Positions 37,445-49,037 of a stretch of DNA of 64,000 nucleotides are shown piece after piece. A model generated the notes under the pieces. The model had not been told where the DNA came from. It was given only the letters and a program-made list of their open reading frames with translations, and ran no database searches. The stretch covers positions 2,898,007 to 2,962,006 of the forward strand of contig BROE01000025.1 of the NCBI GenBank assembly GCA_036571765.1. Reading direction: 5' to 3'. How positions within the stretch are numbered: position 1 is the first letter of the stretch; each line of letters opens with the position of its first letter. Position numbers and translations under genes: made by a program. Origin of the DNA: Plecoglossus altivelis. Its lineage: Eukaryota; Chordata; Actinopteri; Osmeriformes; Plecoglossidae.

Positions 37445-39878
37445 GGAGGGGAGGTTGTGTCTAGTTTCATGAATCTGTATAATGAGTCCTCGATTTCTGG
37501 TCTGTGCTCACCGATGCGTTGGCAGCCGTGACGGTTCCTCCCTTCTTGAAGACGGGCGCCAGCTTGGCCATCTGCTCCAGAGTGGTCTGTGGGCGCGGGT
37601 GCTCGTCCTGGGTCATGGGCACCTTGCCCTTCCTGCCCTTCACTTCAATGGGCGCGATCTCAGCTGTGTAGTGGCCCCCCTCGTGAGCTGTGCGTGCGGA
37701 CAGAGGAAGAATTCTGCAATTAGGAGGGTAAGGCCGACAGGACCTGGGTAGGAGGCCTGCTATAAGGACTACAACAAACGCAGGTGTCTTGTACTTGGGT
37801 AGGTTGTAGTTCTTTAGCTGAAGTATAACAAGAGGGGAATTGTATCGATCCCCAGGGGATAGGAGTCTATTCCTATTTGTATGTTCTGTTCTGTAGATGA
37901 AGAACGCTTTCTCTGCGCAAATTCAATTGTGACGTTAGATCTATAGGTCCAATAACTATCTCTTTTTTTGAATCTACAGAAAATATACATGTAAGGCCTC
38001 ATGTCTGTTCGTCATTCGATCATCTTGAAATTCAGCAGGTGTATTACTCAGGACACTGTGCAGTGTCAAGCGTCATCCGACAGAGAAAACTGGGAACATG
38101 GAGCACGACTGACCAGCTTTCCACTTCTGCTGTGTGTGGTGTGCGTACTGGTCGCACTCCTCCCTGGTGATCTCGTACTTCTCGGCCAGGTTCTCAGCCG
38201 TGATGCCCATGGGGATCTTGATGTGCAGGTCAGTAAGCCCCGCCCACAGAGTATCCTCCAGCTAAGAGACACACACACACACACAAAGAATGAACTTCCA
38301 AGTCTGTGAACGTCAAACCCTTTTTAAATAAACCTCAAAAGTTCTTGAGCTATGACAGGTGATTGTAGAGGATTACACGTAGAAGGTGGAGGTTTTGGGT
38401 TACCTTTAGATCCAGTCCAAATTTGGTTCCAAAGCGAACGTTGCGCACGGCATACGGAGCCTGACTCATGCTCTCTGTTCCTCCACACAGCACCACCTCT
38501 GACTCCTTCAGTTGGATTTCCTACACACACACACCCACGCACGTTACAGAAACACACACACTGTTGCGAAACCTAGCGACTTGGCGACCTTTGGCTGCTG
38601 AGGCCGAACGAGGTGACCGCGAATCATCCATGACTCGGCTTGCTAACGGCGTGCTCGCGGCGTGCTCGCGGCTCTACCTGGGCACCGTTGATGATGGACT
38701 GGAAGCCGGAGCCGCAGAGCCGGTTGACGGTCAGCGCGGGCACCGGGATGGGCACGGCGCACCTCAGGCCCACGTGGCGAGCGATGTAGGCCGCGTCCGC
38801 AGAGCTCTGGAACAGAGGGGAGGGGGAAGAGGGGGAACGCGAAAGGGAAGAGAGAATCAGTTTCAAACTTGAGTTGATTTAAAAACAATTCGGTGGTTCC
38901 TTCCAGAGGTTTTTACGTGCTACTGTTGTCCTGGCTGGGGTGGCTGTGCGTGTACCTGCATGACGTTACCCACGATGACACTGTTGACCAGCTCTGGAGC
39001 CACGCCCCCAGACGCCAGGGCAGCTTTGGCAGCGTGTGTTGCCAAGTCTGTGGCGGTGTGGTCCTTCAGCACGCCGCCATAGGTGCCAAACGGGGTCCGC
39101 TTGGCCGATACGATGAACACACCTGGAGAGAGGGGTCACAGAGAGGAAGACAATAAAAGGGAAGGAAGAATATCTTTCCCTTTGATCTCCCTGATGGTTT
39201 GAAGATCCTCCAGATTTCAACAGTTTCAGATCCATTTAAGACCCTAACCTTCCTATTTAGAACAAGCCACGTTCCCGCTACCAGAGATCGCATGGTCACT
39301 TCCGTATTGATATAAGACTGTGGCGTTTGGGTCAATCTGCACTGGGTAGATGGGTCACACTGATAACGGTCATGTTGATTCAACTATGAATAGTGTCACT
39401 GTCACCTTTGCCCCATTTTACTCTCCTTACCAATTTATCTGAGATTATACAACACAAGTACTTTCTTGATCGGCTTTTACCTGAGATGTATTCGTAATAA
39501 GAAGGGCTATGCGTAAATCATCTCATTTGTATAAAAATAATAATAAAGTGTTCGATTTCATTCATTTCTACTCAGTGGGCACAGCTGTCAGCCTGCGCAC
39601 AATAAGTCCTCATAGAAACATTTTATTTTATGTCCCTTCAGAAACTTCGATAAACTCTTGATAAATTGACAAAAATGCCTGTGTTCAGTTTTCCAGCTAT
39701 CTAGCTAATTTAAGCTATTTAACGCAACTAGCTACGTATTCACTACAAACAAAATGCATAAAAGTATTCTACACTTAACGCGTGTTTGCACGCATTATGC
39801 AATTCACTTTTTTTTACAAATCGTCATATTGTTATTGATAGAAATTATTCACAGAAATTTACCTCTGAGCAGCGCCAT
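36279..39878 (-). CDS. acaa2: Mitochondrial 3-ketoacyl-CoA thiolase
   Basis: Last step of mitochondrial fatty-acid beta-oxidation: 3-ketoacyl-CoA plus CoA gives acetyl-CoA plus shortened acyl-CoA. Ten exons (minus): 39863-39878, 38956-39122, 38678-38806, 38404-38520, 38114-38261, 37512-37687, 37181-37310, 36940-37010, 36646-36800, 36279-36363. The protein is 397 aa, equal to human. Active-site motifs: NRLCGSGFQS (nucleophilic Cys), VNEAFAPQ, GGAIAIGHPLGASG (His) and CIGGGQG (second Cys). The first exon codes only five residues (MALLR) plus one base. As in human ACAA2 there is no obvious cleavable presequence. It is head-to-head with mrpl40. Confidence 0.97.
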
Positions 39879-40352
39879 TATATTGATTCCACGACAAAGA
39901 TCAAGGGTGTATGTGTCTAGGGGTACTTGCCACCCGTTTATACTTTTAGCCACAGACGAGATTGACCTTTTGCCTACAATACATACTGGGAAAGTGTCTT
40001 AGCATTGATGAAAACACTTTCGAAACTTTATTTATATATTTGATTTTATATAGATAGTTGTATATTCCCAAAGTATACAATACAGTTAAAATTAAAATGT
40101 GTTATTTTACTTGGTTTAATATTACTAATATGTTCTTTCAGAGTTGCGAAAGTATTTTTTGGGACATTATGCTACCGTTACAACAATTTATTAGAAAGTG
40201 CGGTTTCAAATTCAAAACTTCGTTGACATGAGCAACTGCACTGAACTTCCGGCCTGTGGCTGTCAAGGGGACAGCAATGATATAATTTGTTAACACACGT
40301 GAAAAGCTTTTTAAAAAATCAAAATATGCATTAAAGGAGATCAGAAGGAACC
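39879..40352. promoter_or_regulatory. Shared upstream region of acaa2 and mrpl40
   Basis: 474 bases separate the two start codons, which face away from each other. Both encode mitochondrial proteins, so one bidirectional promoter is plausible. The stretch is AT-rich in the middle, with no TATA box I would trust. Confidence 0.5.
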
Positions 40353-41651
40353 ATGTCGTTGGCGATATCGCGTGCCCTGTGCAGGGTACTGACTCGACAG
40401 AATGCAGCCCCTAGGTAAGTAGCATAGACATAGTTGTGCTATCGTTGCTGTATACACACGTTGCTAATCGCTAGAGCTAGCTTGATACACTGAACTAGAA
40501 CCAGAGTCAAGTGTATAGCGGGTCCTGTCATTAGTGCTTCCACACAAGGTCGTTCCTGCATTTATTGACTACTTATAAATGCCGTTGTCCCAGATCTGTG
40601 CTGGCAGCGAATGGCCAGGTAGCACAAACTCCCTGGTTTGCTTCAGTTCTCACGTTGAAGACCTCAGCCCCGCTAAGGTAAGTGGAAGATGGTCTTTGAC
40701 TTGTTCATCCGCCACAACAAGAACAGCATCTGGAGGCTGCGATCTGAACGCTTACCGTGATCTACCAGGGCTGAACCCAAGAGAAAAAAGAAGGTGGACC
40801 CACGGAGGGAGCAGATGTTAAGGGAGAGGATGAAGAAGAAACTCAAGAGGCTGGAGAAGGTTCCCCCGGAGATGATCCCCATCGAAGACTTCATCACTCC
40901 AGCTAAATATCTGGACGACGCAAGGTAACGTTCACAATACCAACTGTAGATACTGTGTGCTGGCTGGAAACAGGGCTGCCCACTGCAAACCAGTCCCAAT
41001 GTTTAATGGAGATGCAGTCATCTCCCATTGATGACCAGGTCGAAACTTTGGAGTGCTATGGCTAACTGTCTTAGAGGGTCAAAAGCTATTTGTCTTTCAT
41101 CCATTCATCATTCAATTAACTCATCCAGAGTAGTCAGTGGTTAATAGTCTGTGTTGTGTTTCTCAGGAGCCGTGCTCCAACTAAGCTGTCCTTTGAGGAG
41201 AGTGAGCAGCGAGCTCTGTTGCTGAAGGAGTGGTCCCGCTTCAAACTGGTAAGAGGACCTGTCAGAACACTTGTGAATATGCATAACATAATGCAAGTAC
41301 ACTGAGTGTGTATGTGTAAGAAATACTAAGTAAGCATGGTGCTGTGTGAGATGTTAGATGAGATATTAGGCCTATTCTTATCTGTGCATAGCATCAAAAA
41401 GGCATGTTTTATTCCCCCCCCAGGAGCAGTACCAGGCTGAGATGGAGACAGTGGACCAGGCCCTGGAGGCCCAGGCAGAGGCTCTGAAGGAGCTACGGCT
41501 GGTGTCGGAGGACCTCTACCAGGCTGCGCTGAAGCCAGACCCCTTGCTCTTTCCCTTCAGCCACCAGGGGCCCTGCTACACTCCACCCAAGCCCCAGTAC
41601 GAAGCACCGGAAGGCAAATACACGGACATCACCAAAGTCTACACTCAGTGA
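40353..41651 (+). CDS. mrpl40: Mitochondrial ribosomal protein L40
   Basis: Component of the large mitoribosomal subunit. Five exons: 40353-40414, 40594-40677, 40769-40924, 41167-41248, 41424-41651, giving 203 aa (human 206). Matching blocks: basic N-terminal targeting stretch (MSLAISRALCRVLTRQNAAP), KRKKKVDPRREQ, IPIEDFITPAKYLDDAR, LSFEESEQRALLLKEWS, and the C-terminal DPLLFPFSHQGPCYTPPKP...YTDITKVYTQ. It stops at VYTQ, four residues earlier than human. It is convergent with c22orf39. In human 22q11 the same two genes are neighbours. Confidence 0.95.
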
Positions 41652-42498
41652 GGTGGGGGACGAGGAGCGGTTGCAAAATCCACACGTCGCCTTTCGGACG
41701 CGACAACGGACCAGACGTTTTCCAGATTGGCTCAGAACGACGATCGACGGGGGGGGGGATGGCGCCCGCTGTCACGACTTGGCAACTTCCATAAAACTGG
41801 GAGGGGGTTGCATTCGTCAGATTAGCAGGTCTATGGTGTGTCAACAGCTAGAGGAAGTGTTTCTGTCCGTAAATAAGAGTTGATTGCAGTGTCACCATGG
41901 TATGGCTTCATCAACTCGATCAGGATTGTCATGTTTCTAAATGGAATATGTCCCAAAATGTACCTGTATGTATGACATAAAAATCTTGAAATTCATATTT
42001 GTTTTTTATTGATATGCATCGATCAGATTCGTGTATATTGCACACATGGTGAATGAATTCATCGTTAAAGGCCATTAAGACTTTGACACTGAACTCTATT
42101 ACAAAGGGTTAGGCAACATAATCCTGCTAATGAGTTATCCCATACACAGTTAAGAGTGTCAACTCAACTACGATTGAATGATATCTACCGTATGTCCTAT
42201 GTCCCTTTATCAAGCGTTTCCATAGTATCAAAAGTGAAATTCTCACGACAGTGTTCGACGTCCCTCTACGCTCATTCAAGACCCTGAAATGCCTGGCACA
42301 ATTAAACCCAATATCAGTGCCTGAAACTGGACACCACTGTGGAGTACAGCCAATGAGGTCATTCCACCTTCACTGTAACCTCCACTGGGCAGAGAACCTG
42401 AGAGGACTGGGGTACGTTCCTGCAGCAAACTGGCTTCTCAGGAGTCTTTTGGCCCCCACAGAGGACTCGACCTGTGCTGCGTGTGTGTGTGTGTGTGT
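41652..42498. other. Convergent 3' UTRs of mrpl40 and c22orf39
   Basis: No coding exon is found. TTTATT at 42005-42010 is AATAAA on the minus strand and can serve c22orf39. No canonical plus-strand AATAAA is visible for mrpl40, but ACATAAAAATC near 41975 may substitute. Confidence 0.5.
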
Positions 42499-43139
42499 TC
42501 AGGAGTCTTGAGACTTGTCCTGGTTCAGGGGCAGGTGCCAGTCTTTAGGAGGTTCCCTCCTCATCTCCCAGACAGGGGTAAACTTCTTCTGCTCCGCTAC
42601 CCTGTTTCTCTCGCTGCTCTGTAACGCCTCCTGGACAACGTAAGAAAGGGGGGGAGGGACTATCAAGAGAAGGCTTTGAACCAAGCACGCACACGTGAAA
42701 GATAAAGGCCATTTTCGTAGACGTGTCACCAGTCGCGTCTACTCTACCTTGATTTCTGGGGTCGGATGGTTCTCCCACAGTTTGCAGGCGTTGAAGTCCT
42801 CTTTCCATTGCTGGCAGGACGGTGAAGTGCCGTGAGCGTAATAGTGGTGAAAACGGTTCCAAAGGCTTTTGCAGTGCCTGTACTCGCTCCAGTAGACATC
42901 GCAGTTACGAGGTGGCTAGTGGAGGTAACACAAACACACGATGATATTTGACTGACGGCAATAACTTATCCTAGCTAGCTAGCCCTAGCTCACTCGCTGT
43001 GTGTTGATTTCGACTATATAACCTCACAGCAATTGCCTCGTATGTTGTTTGCAAAGATGGGCCAGTGGTTAAATGCACGTTCATGATAATAAAACATGAT
43101 TTCATACGTTACCCTCCACATCGCCTCAGAGGCTGCCAT
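42499..43139 (-). CDS. c22orf39: C22orf39 homologue (PANTS / UPF0545), twin CX9C small protein
   Basis: Three exons on the minus strand: 43113-43139 (MAASEAMWR), 42748-42915 and 42499-42630, giving 108 aa. It aligns with human C22orf39 over PPR.C..Y..E...C, HHYY.HG, C..W, and the WHLPLNQ end. The cysteines fall as C-DVYWSEYRH-C and C-QQWKEDFNA-C, that is two CX9C motifs, the fold signature of the CHCH/Emi1-like (DUF3128) family whose members are often oxidised in the mitochondrial intermembrane space. The mammalian protein has also been linked to synaptic plasticity. The Tc1-like transposon begins about 147 bases upstream of the ATG. Neighbours mrpl40 and ufd1 are the same as in human. Confidence 0.92.
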
Positions 43140-43285
43140 TGTTTTCCCTCTCGCCCCCAAACAGACGTCACAGCGTGAATGACGTTAGAACGAACCTTGC
43201 CTGGGGCCAGTAAGAAGTTACGTACGCAACCAGCTCCCGCCCACTGTCGACAGTGATGGCACCGTTTATGGAAAAGCGTCTTATA

Positions 43286-44768
43286 CAGGGGGTGCAGAAT
43301 TATTAGGCATATGAGTATTTTGACCACATCATCTTTTTATGCATACTGTCCTACTCCAAGCTGTTCTATAAGCTTGAAAGCCTACCACCAACTAAGTATA
43401 TCAGGTGATGTGCATCTGTGTAATGAAAAGGGGTGTTGTCTAATGACATTAACACCCTATATCAGGTGTGCATAATTATTAGGCAACTTCCTTGCCTTTG
43501 GAAAATGGGTCAGGAGAGATTTGACAGACTCTGAAAAGTCTAAATGTCTTGCAGAGGAATGCAGCAGTCTTGATTTGCCAAGCTTTTGAGGCGTGATCAC
43601 AGAACAATCAAGTGCTTCATGGCAAATAGCCAACAGGGTCGCAAGAAGCATGTTAGGAAAAAAAGGCGCAAAATAACTGCCCATGAATTGAGGAAAATCA
43701 AGCGTGAAGCAGCCAAGATGCCATATGCCACCAGTTTTGCCATATTCCAGAGTTGCAACGTTACTGGAGTGTCAAAAAGCACAAGATGTGCAATACTCAG
43801 GGACATAGCCGGGGTAAGGAATGCTGAAAAACGACCACCATTGAACAAGACACACAAGATAAAACATCAAGACTGGGCCAAGAAATATCCTAAGACTGAT
43901 TTTTCTAAGGTTTTATGGTCTGATGAAATGAGTGAGTCTTGATGGGCCAAATGGATGGGCCCGTAGCTGGATCAGTAAAGGGCAGAGAGCTCCACTCCGA
44001 GTCAGACGCCAGCAAGATGGAGGTGAGTACTGGTATGGGCTGGTATCATCAACGAAGAGCTTGTGGGACCTTTTCGGGTTGGGGATGGAGTCAAACTCAA
44101 CTCCCAGTCCTACTGCCACTTTCTGGAAGACGCCTTCTTCAAGCAGTGGTACAGAAAGAAGCCAGCATCTTTTAAGAAGACCATGATTTTCATGCAGCTC
44201 CATCACATGCATCCAAACACACCACAGCATGGCTGGCCAGTAAAGGTCTAAAAGATGAAAAATGAATGACGTGGCCCCCTTGTTCACCTGATCTGAACCC
44301 CATAGAGAACCTGTGGTCCCTCATAAGATGTGAGATTTACAGGGAGGGAAACCGGTACACCTCTGAACAGTGTCTGAGAGGCTGTGGTTGCTGCTGCATG
44401 CAATGTTGATCATGGACAGATCAAGAAACTGACTATGGGTGGAAGGCTTTTGAGGGTCTTTGTAAAGAAAGGTGGCTATATTAGTCACTGAATTGTTTTT
44501 TGAATGTCAGAAATTGTTATATCGGTTTACCTGGTGAAAATAAGTGAGATGGGTATATATTAGGTATTTATTAAGTTGCCTAATTCTGCACAGTAAAAGT
44601 TAACTGCACACATGCCTCCAAAGATAGCCAAAAAAGCCCTACTCCAACTTCCAGAAATATTCAGCTCTGATATTATGAGTCTTTTGGGTTGATTGACAAC
44701 ATAGTTGTTGTTAAATGATCAAATTAATTATCAAAAATACAACTTGCCTAATGATCCTGCACCCCCTG
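43286..44768 (+). mobile_element. Decayed Tc1/mariner transposon with double (IR/DR-like) inverted repeats
   Basis: Ends: CAGGGGGTGCAGAATTATTA at the left and its near reverse complement (ATGATCCTGCACCCCCTG) at the right. A TA precedes the left end, and the right flank is a mutated TG. Inner copies of the terminal word lie about 180 bases in (GCATAATTATTAGGCAAC at about 43468 and GTTGCCTAATTCTGCAC at about 44574), so each end holds two repeats. The interior shows Tc1-type transposase pieces in different frames: a basic helix-turn-helix part and WSDE around 43590-43935, and DLNPIENLWS near 44293-44325. Frames are broken by stops and indels, so it cannot make its own transposase. Confidence 0.88.
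43586..43942 (+). pseudogene. Tc1-type transposase remnant
   Basis: Open segment of 118 codons with a very basic block (KKHVRKKRRKITAHELRKIK), helix-turn-helix-like SCNVTGVSKSTRCAIL and the first catalytic Asp in KVLWSDE. The continuation toward the second Asp and the final Glu (NPIEN) lies in other frames downstream. It is non-functional as read. Length and motif order fit the Tc1 superfamily. Confidence 0.8.
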
Positions 44769-45377
44769 TGCATCATTCCTGCACTGAAAGATTTCGATAC
44801 GAACTGAACGGCAGACAAATATACAGAATGTTCTTTATTTCAAAGCGGTAGTCCTAATGACAGTTTATAAATAAAATAAAAAGCACGCATGCCACGCACC
44901 CAAGATTGATATTATCCACAAGGTCCTAAACCCCAACCAAATTGTAAAAACCCTTCAACTTCAACGTGATAATCAGAAGTAGGCTATAGTTTTGTCTTCT
45001 TAACATTGGCCAGAGTGGCCCTTCAAAATGAAGAACAGGGCAAAACCGGAGAATCCATTGGCTACATTTCCGAAAACGTGTCGCAGAACTAAACTGTGAC
45101 TCAACCTGTGAAACAAATGACCCCAAATTCAAAACACACAGGCTGAATGCTGAGGGGGGGGGGGATTCATATTGTGGATAAATTAGGAAACGATCATAAG
45201 TTTGGACCATGAAAACCCCTTCCTTTCAGGATGTCCCCACAGCAGCAAATGGACTCTGAGGGACCAGGCGAGCGCAGCTGTCATAGAGGCCTGTCTTTAT
45301 TTGTTTGTGTTTGGGAGCTTTCAGAGTCCGTGTTCGATCGATCAGTCCGTTCCTCCAGGTTGCGACGCTGGAAGCCC
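44769..45377 (-). other. ufd1: ufd1 3' UTR
   Basis: From the stop at 45378 down to the probable poly(A) signal at 44834-44839. It contains the rest of the region between ufd1 and the transposon. No other gene is seen. Confidence 0.5.
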
Positions 45378-46194
45378 TCAAGGCTTCCGACCCTTCTTCC
45401 GTAGTGACTGCCCTTCCCCGGAGAAGGCGATGAATCTGCTCAGGTCATCCTGGAGAACACAACAGCAACAGGAATCAGTCCTATGAACGATGGGTCTGGC
45501 TCAGTCAGAGGAGCGCAGCTTAGAGAACCTCACTAGAACAAGTAGCGCTGACGCAGCATGTTATGGCATTCATCTCTCTAGGTAACGGTTTTGTTGAGGG
45601 GGGGGGCTGTTTTTTTGTCTTAGTTACAGCGTGGGTTTACTATGACGGCAGCACTCACATCCTCCATGGTCCTCCGGGGCTGAGGTCTGGAGTTCCGGAT
45701 GAAGGTGATCCTGCCCACCTTGTACTCGTAGTTAGGGATGCCCCTGTGGGAAGGGAACAGCAGGTCAAACATTGCTCATCGTGCTCAACCTGGAGTTTAC
45801 ATCGCCTCGCGTTCCTGTCAAACGCGCTCCCGCTCCTCCTCAGCTAGCTAGACTAGACCCAATCAGGTTCGCTCCCTGTAAGACGTCCAGCAGCGCCAGA
45901 CTCTGCAGGTGGATGGCGTCTGCACACCTTTTGATGTCGCTGGGATCGATGGGGACAGGGCTTGGCTCGATCCCCTTCTTCTTGCCGTCCAGACGGTTGC
46001 CAGACCCAGTGAAAGCCTGCGTGGGAAAGTTTCCATTAGGAACGTGGTGCTTAGCTCCCACGCTCTCTTGCGTGTGCACAATGTAGATGCGTGTCATGAA
46101 TACATCAAGTCATGAATACTGCGCCTGTCCGCAACTGACCCGGAATCCCATGTCCATGTCAGCATAGCTGTTGGCATCTCCTTCCTCCTCCTTT

Positions 46195-46226
<32 letters not shown>

Positions 46227-48439
46227 AAGAAAGAAAAAGAGAGAGACAGAGAGAGGAGGAGGAGAGAAAGAGAGAGAGAGAGGAGGGGAGAGAGAGAGAA
46301 CTTTTGTGAGTCTGGGTCATCATCTACATTTAGTCTGTAATCTAGTTCCTAAACTAGCACTCATCTGCCGTTTTTAAACCTAGAATCATCCAACATTCCG
46401 CATGCGTCTTGCACTGTGGCCCCCTCCTCCTCCTCGTCCCCCTCCTCGTCCCCCCTGCTCCTCCTCGTCCCCTGGTGAGCCACAGCTGCAGCAGGAGCTC
46501 TTACCGTGGGCTCCTCGTGGTGCTGGGGCCTCCTCTCAGGCTCCTTGTACCCCAGCGGAGCATCAAAGTCCACCTGAAACACACACACACACAGGTCAAG
46601 GACATCCTCCAGGCACGACCGCAGCTCTGCTAAAAAACTGTAGCTGGCACACATTCACCACAGTTGGGTTTGGGACGCTTTGTCTACCTGTGGCAGGGGG
46701 GGGGGACTTACGTTCATGTCACACTCGATGATCGACACTGCCTTGTCCGGTTTGGTCTCCATGACCCGTAACTCGTAGATCTGACATGAGGCAAGCAGGA
46801 GAGGAGAGGGTAAGGTGACACATCCTGAACTCCTACAGCTTTTGTAAAAGAGACCACAGTGCGTTCCTGTCTTTCCATGCCTACCTTTTCATTGTAGTTG
46901 ATGGCGATGACATCACCGGTAGTTAAGCAGGCAAAATTTCTCAAAGCATTTTCCAACCTGTGACACGGAGAAACACAGACACAGGTTCGTTTTCAACTGA
47001 GGTATTTTGAAACGACTTTCGGCCAACCTCTTATGAATAAAACAATATCAAACAAGTCTTGTCTGTTAACCCTCCTTTATCCACCATGCTAAAACTACAA
47101 CTGGGTATGCCCAATAACAATCCCACCCTTAATCTATCGGTCTGCGTTAAGAGCTAGTAAACATCCAGAGCGTATGGAAGGCTGCTGTCGTACACAGCCT
47201 TGGGGTTGGTGATATCCAGGAAGTCTGGGCTCTGGGGCTGGAACTTGGAGTAGGTAGCCACCATGAGGTTGACACTCTCCACCTGAACCAACCCTCCTTC
47301 CTCCAGGAGAAGGTTCTGCATCATCTACAACCAGGACACACACGCACGCACGCACGCACACACACACACACGCACACGATTACTTCATGACCGTGTATCA
47401 GATGTAGGCTCTTCTCTTCAGAATATGTCATGTGTACACAGAATTGAAAAGGTAGAGCGAAAGTTTTCTGAACAAGTTAAAATAATGTAACTATAAACCT
47501 CATGTGTGTGTAAATACAGCGTTTGCTGTCAACTTCAGCAACGTGGTCGAACTAACCCAGTGTGGCAAGTAACAGATTCCTTCGTCGGCCACAAACTCCA
47601 GGACGCCGCAATGAGTCATTCTGTCAGAGTTCTTGTTGGTCAGTTTAAACAGCATGGGGTAGGTGATGTTCAGTCTGCCTGTGTGCGGGGGAAGAGATCG
47701 GCGCTTTCTGTCAAAATGATCTTTCTTTGAAGAACACGGCCGAGAAATTTTGGGAGCGCGAATTAGTGGACTACTTACTGAGCTGGTCAAGTGCGGATGG
47801 TGGCATTATAACTAGAGATAGAACAGAAAGCATATAGTAAGTTCGGTAGCCAATTGCTTGTACTAAGAACGGTCCAGTTTAGCCCTTGTGCTAAAACCAT
47901 TGTTTAGTACAAGGGATAAAATGGACCGTTGGAATGTCACTGGGTTAGTGACATTATAGAGCTACGTTTCGTCATTTGACTACCAGCGATCACTACGTGG
48001 ACTGGACACAGTTACTGTGATACATTTGGTATATTTGTAGTACAACATCACAAACTTTTTCCTCCTTTCTCGACGTCCGACCGGTCGTTGGGACCCGCCA
48101 GCATAGACACGGAGTAGCAACGGTATTGAGTGGAGAACCGGTTTTGGAAAGCCCGTGGAATAGGGTGATCGAACATGTTGAAGGAAAACTGCAACGCAAC
48201 ACAACACAAATTGGGCAGTTCTTTAAAGCTGGATTGGTGCTGATGTTAACTTATTGTTCAAGCGCAACAAAGCATGCTATCTGGGTATTTTTCACGTAAA
48301 ACTGGACTAGAGTGACGGTGCATCTTTCTTTCGTCATGTTGTTGCACAGCTAACGTTAGCAACTCTAGTGTTGATTACAGGCAAGAAACTATACTAGATT
48401 ATGTTATCCTCGTTGTTTTCAAATTATATTACTTACCAT
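45378..48439 (-). CDS. ufd1: Ubiquitin recognition factor in ER-associated degradation (UFD1)
   Basis: Ubiquitin-binding adaptor that, with NPL4, recruits p97/VCP to ubiquitinated proteins. Twelve exons (minus): 48437-48439 (ATG only), 48056-48188, 47779-47811, 47557-47678, 47194-47324, 46885-46957, 46712-46780, 46505-46573, 46140-46190, 45928-46016, 45659-45743, 45378-45449. Total 309 aa (human 307). Visible: FNMFDHPIPRAFQNRFSTQY, MLAGPNDRSDVEKGGKIIMP, LNITYPMLFKLTN, GVLEFVADEG, LPHWMMQNLLLEEG, KFQPQSPDFLDITNPKAVLE, DFDAPLGYKEPERR, FTGSGNRLDGK and the RFIAFSGEGQSLRKKGRKP end. The first coding exon supplies only the start codon. AATAAA on the minus strand (44834-44839) lies just beyond the end of the Tc1 element. 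Confidence 0.97.
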
Positions 48440-49037
48440 GTTGACTATCGGGACGTCAACTTCCTTAGACCAAATACTTTAATACAGGACTTTTTTGTAT
48501 ATGCCTGTGCGACTAAATACAGTTGCATCCAATGTTGTCTTCCTGTTCAACCACGGAAGTGAGGTCATAACAGGTAGTGACGTACAAAGTTTTTGATGTT
48601 TTTCGTGTTTTTACTCTAGTGACATTAGGTAGTGACATCAAGTCCCTAAAGTACGTTTCTTGAAACAAAATACATCTTCAAACACAAAAACACACTTTAA
48701 TACAAGTCTTACAAAGACCATACATACAGTATTGGCAGCATTCAAGCTGATCATATTAGTATAAAATCCCACAACAGCTCTGATAGAGATGCAGCAACAC
48801 ATGATAATGACAAACCTCTTCCTTGAGAGGAGGACAGAGAGGCCCCTTCTTTACACAGACGTATAAAAACGCTCTGAGGGGAAAGCCCTGTGATAACCGC
48901 TGCACGTATTGTGCGTCGAAGGTAGTCTGGCACTCTAGGTCTGAAGTGTTTTGGTAGACGTCCCGAGTCGTGTTAGGCTCAGGATCCTGTCTGCTGGGTT
49001 CAGGAATATGCATGCGTGTGCGTTTGTGTGTGTTTGT
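48440..49037. other. ufd1 upstream and dhx37 3' UTR
   Basis: The two minus-strand genes lie 598 bases apart. TTTAAT at about 48695 (ATTAAA on minus) is a likely dhx37 poly(A) signal. The ufd1 promoter must lie within about 200 bases of 48440. Confidence 0.5.
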
